A stretch of 5,379 bases of DNA from an uncultured Anaerococcus sp. GTDB taxonomy: Bacteria > Bacillota_A > Clostridia > Tissierellales > Peptoniphilaceae. The notes below the pieces were generated by a model that saw only the letters and a program-made list of their open reading frames with translations, ran no database searches and had not been told where the DNA came from. Below are positions 1 to 4,721 of the stretch, one piece after another; the first letter of the stretch is position 1, and every line of letters starts with the position of its first letter. Where the stretch lies: positions 1 through 5,379 of the forward strand of contig CAMEGY010000077.1 of assembly GCA_945916625.1 (NCBI GenBank), in the 5' to 3' direction. The position numbers and the translations under genes were made by a program.

Positions 1-494
1 ATAGCTGTATCATTTTCAGCACCTCTTACACCAAGTAGGTCAACAGACCCATCTTTTTTGGTCACAATTACGTTTATTGTATTTGTATCAAAGTCTACTA
101 CTTCTCCTTGGATAGTAGATGGAATCATATCAAGCCTTGAGGCTAGAGTTGAACCCCAGATAACTAGGTTGTTCTTTTCTGTTAGGACAACAGAATATTG
201 GGTACCACCACCAAGTTTTGCAATACCCTCTTCTTTGATTTGGGCTTCTTGCATTGGTGGAACCTTAGTTTGATCAAAGGTCTTATTACCCCAACCATAA
301 ATCTCGTTATCTTCTGTAGCTATGATGATGTGTCTATCACCTGCAGCTACGTCTTTGATTTTTTTGCCTTCAATTTTTTCCTTAACATCTTTTGGGATTG
401 TTAAAACATCATCTTCGTTGTTCGAGCCCCAAACATAGATGTTATTTTCTTTTGTAAGGCCTACTGCGAAAGTATTACCTATAGAAATCTTTTC
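1..494 (-). other. RCC1-like repeat domain inside the OppC-type permease
   Basis: Protein-domain feature. Residues 142-305 contain repeated units of the bacterial RCC1 kind: a short strand, a small-residue turn, hydrophobic strand, a Lys/Glu/Asp-Asn turn, then a hydrophobic strand ending in WG, and an (I/V)P further on. Unit 1 has IYVWGSN then TIP; unit 2 has DVAAGDRH, EIYGWGN and DQTKVPP, closest to the family pattern (A-A-G-x-x-H ... V-x-x-W-G-x-N ... Q-T-x-V-P); unit 3 has LGGGTQYSVVLT, LVIWGS and MIP; unit 4 (VVDFDTNT, SVDLLGV) has lost the Trp. WG spacings are 46, 45 and 41 residues. RCC1 repeats usually close into a seven-bladed beta-propeller, so about three more blades may lie beyond the left edge. 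Its position after the first membrane helix suggests an external location. Function unknown; a docking surface for binding proteins or for cell-wall/ligand contact are possibilities. Confidence 0.8.
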
Positions 495-917
495 AACGCC
501 TTCTTTTTCCATTTCGCTTGGATAGTTCATATATCCAGCACCTGGAGATACATTTGTAAGGTTACCTTGTGAGTAGTATTGGTTAAATGGTATCATTCTT
601 GAACCTACAAAGATTACAAGAACAATAGCTATAAACATAGCAAGACCAATAACTCCAAGTGGGTTTCTAAAGTAATTTCTAAGGGCTACCTTACCCGGGC
701 TCATGATAGACTCTTCTTTTAACCTGTCGTTTTCAGGAGTAGGTTGTGGTCCTCCTTCTAAGTTTGCATTAAGGTCACCTGTTGGTCCTTCAGTTTCAGG
801 AGCAGGAGTAGGATTTACATCATCTTCCATGCCATTTGCAAAAGTGAATCCCCTTAAAAGGTAGGTTTTAAGGAAGCCTAAATAAGATCTAAATGGTTTA
901 TTAACTTTTTTATTCAT
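1..917 (-). CDS. oppC: OppC-type ABC transporter permease with inserted RCC1 repeats (3' end outside window)
   Basis: Second transmembrane subunit of a peptide-type ABC importer, partner of the OppB next to it; 305 codons are visible and the frame is open to the window edge. Residues 1-27 are basic/aromatic, 28-66 are rich in Pro, Glu, Asp and Gly, and 67-85 (SPGKVALRNYFRNPLG begins at 73) is the usual cytosolic lead-in of OppC proteins. Residues 87-105 form the first membrane helix; the basic flank before it predicts that what follows is extracytoplasmic. Family members normally have a short loop here before an FGTD/GRD-type motif and five more helices. Instead, from about residue 142, RCC1-like repeats appear (W163-G164, W209-G210, W254-G255, degenerate L295-G296). 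The start at 917 is fixed by GGAGG six bases upstream. The gene begins one base after the oppB stop, implying translational coupling. The fold C-terminal to the insert, including the EAA loop, lies outside the window, so the permease call rests on the N-terminus and context. Substrate could be oligo- or dipeptides. Confidence 0.85.
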   Translation of the reverse strand, partial: MNKKVNKPFRSYLGFLKTYLLRGFTFANGMEDDVNPTPAPETEGPTGDLNANLEGGPQPTPENDRLKEESIMSPGKVALRNYFRNPLGVIGLAMFIAIVLVIFVGSRMIPFNQYYSQGNLTNVSPGAGYMNYPSEMEKEGVEKISIGNTFAVGLTKENNIYVWGSNNEDDVLTIPKDVKEKIEGKKIKDVAAGDRHIIIATEDNEIYGWGNKTFDQTKVPPMQEAQIKEEGIAKLGGGTQYSVVLTEKNNLVIWGSTLASRLDMIPSTIQGEVVDFDTNTINVIVTKKDGSVDLLGVRGAENDTA

Positions 918-918
918 A

Positions 919-1881
919 TTAAGCCTCCAACTTAACTCTTGGATCTACTAGGGCATAGGCTATATCCATAAGTAGGTTGCCTAGAAGGGTAAGGATAGCG
1001 TAAAACATTGATAGGGCAAGGATTACGTTGTAGTCTTGCGCCATTACCGCAGAAATAAGCTCATTACCAATTCCCCTGTAGGAGAAGATTCTCTCTGTGA
1101 TAGCAGAACCTGAGAACATTCCAAGTACCGCCCATGTTAGCGCTGTAACTACTGGTATAAGCGCATTCCTAAAGGCGTGTGAATATACTACTGTTTTTTC
1201 TTTTAGACCCTTGGACCTAGCTGTTCTGATGTAGTCTTGGTCTAGGGCATCTAGCATTGAGTTTCTTACATACCTAGAAAGTGATGCAAGAGAGCCTACT
1301 GTAAGTGTAAGTGTAGGTAGGGTCAGATATTTAACCCATTCTCCAAAGGTATTTTCCCTAGGCATACCATTGGCAGGAAACCACTTTAGCCTGAAGGCAA
1401 AGAAGAATATCATTATAAGTCCTATAAAGAAGGTCGGTATTGATAGACCCACTAGTGTTAGGGTCTGGGCCGTCTTGTCGTAGATTCCCCCCTTTCGGGT
1501 CGCCGACCTAATTCCAATAAGCACCGAAAGTACAAATGAAATTATTGTAGAACCTATATTTAGGTATACTGTATTTTTAAGTGGTTCTGATAGGTATTCC
1601 TTAACAGGTCTTCTAACTCTAGTTGATTCACCAAAGTCTCCCTTAAGGGTTCTTCCTAACCATCTTACATATTGTTCTGGTAGTGGCTTATCGTAGCCGT
1701 ACCTTGCTGATAAGTTCTTATACATCTCTTCTTTTTGCGCCTTTGTCATCCTACCTGTTGTAGGGATCATTGCCTGTATTGGGTCACCTGGCATGGCCTT
1801 AGAAAAGGCAAAAAGCATGATAGATATAATAAGAGCTACTGGTATTAGATTTATAATTCTCTTTACTATATAACGTAACAT
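919..1881 (-). CDS. oppB: OppB-type ABC transporter permease
   Basis: Inner-membrane permease subunit of an oligopeptide/dipeptide ABC importer; it pairs with the OppC-type protein encoded immediately after it to form the translocation pore. Length 320 aa is normal for the family. Visible landmarks: N-terminal MLRYIVKRI followed by membrane helix 1 (about 11-29) and the conserved PGDP at 31-34; an external region with LPEQYVRWL (67-75) and GDFG (81-84); further helices at about 107-125, 140-163, 186-204, 239-262 and 285-310; WFPANG at 167-172; the cytosolic EAA-type coupling loop at 216-243 (DYIRTARSKGLKEKTVV with the following FRNALIPVV), which contacts the ATPase subunits; and the C-terminal YALVDPRVK typical of OppB/DppB. 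The start at 1881 is supported by AGGAAGGA five bases upstream. ATPase genes (oppD/oppF) are expected beyond the left edge. Exact substrate (oligopeptide, dipeptide, nickel) cannot be told from the permease alone; the binding proteins nearby favour peptides. Confidence 0.95.
   Translation of the reverse strand: MLRYIVKRIINLIPVALIISIMLFAFSKAMPGDPIQAMIPTTGRMTKAQKEEMYKNLSARYGYDKPLPEQYVRWLGRTLKGDFGESTRVRRPVKEYLSEPLKNTVYLNIGSTIISFVLSVLIGIRSATRKGGIYDKTAQTLTLVGLSIPTFFIGLIMIFFFAFRLKWFPANGMPRENTFGEWVKYLTLPTLTLTVGSLASLSRYVRNSMLDALDQDYIRTARSKGLKEKTVVYSHAFRNALIPVVTALTWAVLGMFSGSAITERIFSYRGIGNELISAVMAQDYNVILALSMFYAILTLLGNLLMDIAYALVDPRVKLEA
924..928 (-). promoter_or_regulatory. Ribosome binding site of oppC inside the end of oppB
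   Basis: GGAGG on the minus strand lies within the last codons of oppB (Leu-Glu-Ala) and six bases before the oppC ATG. With the arrangement TAA-T-ATG, ribosomes finishing oppB can restart directly on oppC, which suits the need for equal amounts of the two permease subunits. Confidence 0.8.
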
Positions 1882-1886
1882 ATATA

Positions 1887-1894
1887 TCCTTCCT
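1887..1894 (-). promoter_or_regulatory. Ribosome binding site of oppB
   Basis: AGGAAGGA on the minus strand, ending five bases before the oppB ATG, fixes the start of the gene. Confidence 0.75.
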
Positions 1895-1898
1895 ATTT

Positions 1899-1963
1899 TG
1901 GTCTGGATAGCCTTCTATGTATTGATTAAAATTCCAATTTAATTTTAGGCAATTCTCAAACCA
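1899..1963 (-). promoter_or_regulatory. Possible folded 5' leader of oppB
   Basis: Within the predicted oppB leader, complementary segments are nested: TGGTTTG (1957-1963) with CAGACCA (1899-1905, one G-U pair), GCCT (1947-1950) with AGGC (1910-1913), and AATT-type arms at 1941-1946 and 1928-1933 around a seven-base loop. Together they would bring the base of the stem to five bases from the ribosome binding site. The helices are short and AT-rich, with internal loops, so this may be chance. It matches no riboswitch class I recognise. Confidence 0.25.
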
Positions 1964-1980
1964 TATAATTTATACCTACA

Positions 1981-2009
1981 ATACTATAATATTTAGACAT
2001 TTTTGTCAA
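1981..2009 (-). promoter_or_regulatory. Promoter of oppB-oppC
   Basis: A perfect TTGACA (-35) at 2004-2009 is followed after 17 bases by TAGTAT at 1981-1986 (4 of 6 matches to TATAAT); an alternative -10, TATAGT at 1983-1988, has a 15-base spacer. It would start transcription near 1974 and give a leader of roughly 90 bases before oppB. It lies downstream of the oppA1 terminator, so the permease genes can be expressed independently of the binding proteins. The weaker -10 compared with the oppA1 promoter fits lower permease output. Confidence 0.6.
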
Positions 2010-2073
2010 CCTTATACTTTATAAAAATGCTAAAATTTTACAAATGATAAGGCTTATTTCATACATTTTATGC

Positions 2074-2097
2074 ATATTTATTAAGTTTTGTAAATAT
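2074..2097. repeat. AT-rich inverted repeat upstream of the oppB promoter
   Basis: ATATTTA (2074-2080) and TAAATAT (2091-2097) are perfect complements separated by 10 bases, about 65 bases upstream of the -35 element. It may be an operator half-site pair, but seven-base AT-only arms arise readily by chance in sequence of this composition. Confidence 0.3.
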
Positions 2098-2107
2098 TGA
2101 TAAGAAT

Positions 2108-2148
2108 TTCACCAAAGTTTTCACAGAGTGTAAAAGGTGAATTTTTTT
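2108..2148 (+). terminator. Dyad with plus-strand T-tract, possible antisense terminator
   Basis: On the plus strand TTCACC (2108-2113) pairs with GGTGAA (2136-2141), and TTTTCAC (2118-2124) pairs with GTG plus AAAA (2128-2135, one bulged T) around an AGA loop, giving about 13 base pairs with a four-base bulge. Seven T residues follow at 2142-2148, so the polarity is that of a plus-strand intrinsic terminator. There is no plus-strand gene to serve; it would stop antisense transcripts before they enter oppA1. It sits back to back with the minus-strand terminator of oppA1, whose downstream sequence it forms. An operator role for the dyad is an alternative. Confidence 0.4.
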
Positions 2149-2181
2149 AAAGAAAAGCCCGCATTTAAGCGGGATTTCTTT
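2149..2181 (-). terminator. Intrinsic terminator of oppA1
   Basis: About 20 bases after the oppA1 stop codon, CCCGC and GCGGG (2169-2173 with 2158-2162) form a GC-only stem core around a six-base loop. AAAGAAA and TTTCTTT at the outside (2175-2181 with 2149-2155) extend it through a small internal loop, and the T-rich 3' arm CTTTTCTTT follows on the minus strand. It separates the binding-protein transcript from oppB-oppC; partial read-through is possible because the T-tract is interrupted. Confidence 0.8.
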
Positions 2182-2199
2182 AATTATTTTATATCAGTT

Positions 2200-2856
2200 C
2201 TAATTTTCTATTGTCATTGCGTTTATTTGATACTCAGATTCCCAAAGTGGAGTATTGATATCAAAGCCTTTTACTCTCTTAGAATATCCTGAGTGGTTTT
2301 GGTTAGCATAGAGTGGGATTTCTGGTAGGTAGTCGTTGTACCACATTTCGAATTCTTCCCATGTATCTAGGTAAGCTTCCTTATCGCCAGGCGTTGTTTG
2401 ACGAAGTTTTACAGTTAGCTCGTCTGCAACCGGGTCGTTGGTCTTTGTTCTATTGTCAAAGCCCTTGCTGTGGTATTGGTAATAAGGATCAAATGGTGTA
2501 CCGAAGTCTGTACCCATGTTGAAGGCTGTATATTCTGCGTCTTCTTTAGGGAAGTTGTAGTATTCAAGTAAGGTTGCGAAAGAACCACTTGTTACGTTAT
2601 ATTCCATACCAATTTGCTTAGCATTTACTGGCACTTGGTTAGAAATTAGGGTTGTAATTGGTGATTCGTCAGAACCGTATTGGTTAACTTGAAGTTTCTT
2701 GCCATTCTCATCATATCTATAGTAGTCAAAGCCATCAGGATTTTTAGAAAATTCTTCGTCTGCCTTAGCCTTATCCCAAGGTGTTGTTCCATCTGCCTCA
2801 AATTTGAAAGGAGTTTGGTCTAGAAGAGTGCTTGCCGCATCTAGGTTTAGTTGGTA
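2200..2856 (-). repeat. Duplicated oppA 3' segment, copy 1
   Basis: The last 218 codons and stop of oppA1 align without gaps to oppA2 at 4722-5378, offset exactly 2522 bases, with about 83% amino-acid identity (37 differences by hand count). A 29-base block is identical in both (2669-2697 and 5191-5219). The homology stops at the stop codons; the two terminators are unrelated in sequence. Confidence 0.9.
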
Positions 2857-4395
2857 TTTCTTAAATTCTGGATTTGTTTCAAGGTCTGCTCCTCTTTCCT
2901 TATACATCCATTGGCTGGTTCCGTACATACCATTTGTAACTACACCATAACCACCTGCATAAGATTGGACGAAGCTGTTTCTATCCATTAGTTGTGCTAT
3001 AGCTTGTCTAACTTCTTTATATTTTGTAGCTCCCCTGTCTGTTAGGAAGGTCACATTACCATAACCATTTCTTTCAAATGTGTTGTAGCCACCGATTTTG
3101 CCTTCGTCAGCTGCAGCTCTCATTTGGTCAATCTTTGCACCATCTACTTCTGCTTCCCAAAGGTCGATATCACCATTTTCAAGTAGGTCTACAGCAATAT
3201 TCTTGTTTACTGTTTGAAGAATGATATGTGGAATTGTTGCTTTTTCTCCCTTGAAGTTTCCTACATAATGTTCATTTAGATCAAGTTTTACCATATTGTT
3301 TTTGAAGGAGTTAAACTTATAAGGACCATCAACAACTGTTGGGTTTACCCTATATTCGTTTGCCTCTCTAAGCATTGCATCTTCTATAAGAAGTTCTGTT
3401 GGATCTACTTCTCCATCCTTTTTAGCTTCTAGTTCTTTTATTTTTTCTTCATGTTCGGCTTTAGCTGCCTCATATTCTTCTTTTTCAGAGTCTGTAACAT
3501 CATCAGCTGTTTCAATGAATGACCAGTCGTCTTCGAAGTCTTCTTTTGCTTTTTGGATAGATGTGTCAAGATTTTTGAAATATCTTTCCTTATCTTCTTC
3601 TGTTACTTGATATCCTTCAGTAGGTTCAAGTTTTTTACCATCTTCAGATACGGTTAGGTTGTCTGTAATAGCATGGAATGGGAATGGGCCATATCCTCTA
3701 AGTGAGTCTGCTTCGAAGTATGGTAGGAAATCGGATGAAATCGTTGCCTTGAATGTGTAATCATCTACTAGTTCTAAGCCTTCTAGGAAATCCTTATCTC
3801 CATTAAAATAATCTTCGTAGCCTAAAAGTGTATCAGCTCCTATATTTGTTGATCCTGTTACCACTTGATAGGAGTGGTGGGATGATAAGAGTTGACCAAA
3901 TAGATAGTTTTTAGCTGTTATTGGTTCACCATCAGAGAATTTAAGGTCTTTTTTGATGGTAAAGGTTGTTGTTTCTGATCCATCTTCGTTTTTAACTGTT
4001 TCTGGCTCTTTTTCAAGGACTGTCATGTTGTTTACCCACTGGCCGCCCTCGTCTTGAACTATTGTTGAATAACCATTATTGCCTTCGATACCCATGTATC
4101 TACGAGCTTTTACGTCTGTTTTATTATTTGTCCAGCCACCTATAAAATCGCCATTTATATCCTCAACACCTACTACAAGGGTGTCGTCTGTTGTTTGTTT
4201 ATCAAAATCTTCTACAGATTCTCCGCCTTCTTGTGGCATTTCACCTTCTGTAGCTTCTCCGTCTGTTGCCACTTCTTGACCTTGACTATCAGCTGTGTTT
4301 GGATTGTCTGCTTTTTCTCCACCGCCACCACAGGCTGCAATCGTTGTCATAAGGCCTAAAGCCATAAGTGATGAAAATACTTTCTTAACTTTCAT
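2200..4395 (-). CDS. oppA: Peptide ABC transporter substrate-binding lipoprotein (OppA family), complete copy
   Basis: Extracellular lipid-anchored receptor that captures peptides and delivers them to the OppB/OppC pore; member of the family 5 solute-binding proteins. 731 aa, longer than the usual 530-600. Residues 1-21 are a lipoprotein signal peptide (basic MKVKK, hydrophobic core) ending in TIAAC, so Cys22 is the predicted lipidated residue; 23-70 is a Gly/Asp/Glu-rich flexible linker. Family landmarks: LKFSDGEPITAKNYLFGQLL at 151-170; VRQAIAQLMDRNSFV at 462-476 with the following GGYG; C-terminal lobe with GMEYNVTSGSF (596-606) and MGTDFGTPFDPYYQYHS (627-643). Residues about 250-345 form a charged Glu/Lys-rich, mostly helical segment that probably explains the extra length. 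The start at 4395 is set by GGGAGG five bases upstream. It has its own strong promoter and terminator. An adjacent paralogue lies upstream. Ligand specificity cannot be read from sequence. Confidence 0.95.
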   Translation of the reverse strand: MKVKKVFSSLMALGLMTTIAACGGGGEKADNPNTADSQGQEVATDGEATEGEMPQEGGESVEDFDKQTTDDTLVVGVEDINGDFIGGWTNNKTDVKARRYMGIEGNNGYSTIVQDEGGQWVNNMTVLEKEPETVKNEDGSETTTFTIKKDLKFSDGEPITAKNYLFGQLLSSHHSYQVVTGSTNIGADTLLGYEDYFNGDKDFLEGLELVDDYTFKATISSDFLPYFEADSLRGYGPFPFHAITDNLTVSEDGKKLEPTEGYQVTEEDKERYFKNLDTSIQKAKEDFEDDWSFIETADDVTDSEKEEYEAAKAEHEEKIKELEAKKDGEVDPTELLIEDAMLREANEYRVNPTVVDGPYKFNSFKNNMVKLDLNEHYVGNFKGEKATIPHIILQTVNKNIAVDLLENGDIDLWEAEVDGAKIDQMRAAADEGKIGGYNTFERNGYGNVTFLTDRGATKYKEVRQAIAQLMDRNSFVQSYAGGYGVVTNGMYGTSQWMYKERGADLETNPEFKKYQLNLDAASTLLDQTPFKFEADGTTPWDKAKADEEFSKNPDGFDYYRYDENGKKLQVNQYGSDESPITTLISNQVPVNAKQIGMEYNVTSGSFATLLEYYNFPKEDAEYTAFNMGTDFGTPFDPYYQYHSKGFDNRTKTNDPVADELTVKLRQTTPGDKEAYLDTWEEFEMWYNDYLPEIPLYANQNHSGYSKRVKGFDINTPLWESEYQINAMTIEN
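3361..3648 (-). other. Charged helical segment within OppA1
   Basis: Protein-domain feature: residues about 250-345 are dense in Glu, Lys and Asp. They include EEDKERYFKNL (266-276), KAKEDFEDDW (282-291) and a heptad-like run EKEEYEAAKAEHEEKIKELE at 304-323, before the fold resumes at VDGPYKF (355-361). Family 5 binding proteins have variable length here but not usually a near-uninterrupted acidic/basic helix of this size. It may project from the protein surface. Whether oppA2 shares it cannot be seen because that part lies outside the window. Confidence 0.6.
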
Positions 4396-4400
4396 TATTT

Positions 4401-4406
4401 CCTCCC
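4401..4406 (-). promoter_or_regulatory. Ribosome binding site of oppA1
   Basis: GGGAGG on the minus strand, five bases before the ATG, is close to the ideal complement of the 16S rRNA tail and predicts high translation, as expected for a binding protein made in excess of its permease. Confidence 0.85.
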
Positions 4407-4431
4407 GTGAAATATCTTACTTTATATATTG

Positions 4432-4460
4432 ATTTTAACTTATTAAATTTTTAATGTCAA
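4432..4460 (-). promoter_or_regulatory. Strong promoter of oppA1
   Basis: Perfect TTGACA (-35) at 4455-4460, a 17-base spacer and TAAAAT (-10, 5 of 6) at 4432-4437 form a near-consensus housekeeping promoter. Transcription would begin near 4425, leaving a leader of only about 30 bases, too short for a riboswitch. A second -35-like TTGACG lies 15 bases upstream (4470-4475), directly beside a TTTTACAC motif. Confidence 0.8.
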
Positions 4461-4560
4461 GCTTTTACACGTCAAGGCAAATATAGTTGCATTTTTATCA
4501 TATTTAGTGATTTATTTTTCATCTTTTGATATTTTTTACAACAAGTTTTACAAACTATGA

Positions 4561-4586
4561 TATCTATATGTAAACATTTATAGATA
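4561..4586. repeat. AT-rich inverted repeat upstream of the oppA1 promoter
   Basis: TATCTATA (4561-4568) and TATAGATA (4579-4586) are perfect eight-base complements with a 10-base spacer, about 100 bases upstream of the -35. The arm and spacer sizes resemble the dyad upstream of oppB, though the arm sequences differ. Possible operator; chance is not excluded. Confidence 0.35.
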
Positions 4587-4676
4587 GAAATCTTTATGTA
4601 ATTTTATAAATACTTAGAAATTTTCTGTCAAAGAAATCTACTGAGGAAAACATTTTTTATTCAGCAAATATTCACC

Positions 4677-4708
4677 AAAAAAAGACAAGACCAAATGGCC
4701 TTGCCTTT
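4677..4708 (-). terminator. Intrinsic terminator of oppA2
   Basis: Thirteen bases after the oppA2 stop, AAAGGCAAGGCC (4697-4708) pairs along its whole length with GGTCTTGTCTTT (4681-4692), 12 pairs including two G-U, around an ATTT loop. A run of seven T residues ends at 4677. It is a textbook terminator and separates oppA2 transcripts from oppA1. Confidence 0.9.
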
Positions 4709-4721
4709 TAAAAATATTTTA

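Larger units (their letters stand above)
1882..2199. other. Intergenic region between oppA1 and oppB
   Basis: This 318-base AT-rich spacer holds no convincing gene on either strand. From the oppA1 side it contains the oppA1 terminator (2149-2181), a second dyad facing the other way (2108-2148), an AT dyad (2074-2097), the oppB promoter (1981-2009) and the oppB leader with ribosome binding site. Confidence 0.7.
4396..4721. other. Intergenic region between oppA2 and oppA1
   Basis: This 326-base, strongly AT-rich spacer contains no credible gene on either strand. It holds the oppA2 terminator (4677-4708), an AT dyad (4561-4586), a pair of TTTTACAA motifs (4534-4541, 4546-4553), a TTTTACAC beside the -35 (4463-4470), and the oppA1 promoter and ribosome binding site. 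Confidence 0.7.

Noticed and set aside
58..404. Short plus-strand open frames opposite the oppC-like gene
   Set aside because: They lie antisense to a continuous, well-supported reading frame, have no ribosome binding site and resemble no known protein.
1..917. Frameshift or fusion artefact joining a permease start to an unrelated RCC1 protein
   Set aside because: The frame is open over 305 codons, the join falls at a structurally sensible loop after the first membrane helix, and codon use is uniform. A true chimera is more likely than an error, although the 3' side is unseen.
2313..2522. Plus-strand 69-residue frame within oppA1
   Set aside because: Antisense to conserved binding-protein sequence, with no start signals.
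4079..4279. Plus-strand 66-residue Ser/Pro-rich frame at the 5' end of oppA1
   Set aside because: Its composition is the antisense reflection of the Gly/Asp/Glu-rich lipoprotein linker.
4396..4431. Riboswitch or T-box in the oppA1 leader
   Set aside because: The predicted leader is only about 30 bases and has no structured element.
4621..4660. Second hairpin after the oppA2 terminator (CTGA/TCAG with AAAA/TTTT)
   Set aside because: Only two four-base helices with a mismatch loop and no adjoining T-tract; expected by chance in this composition.
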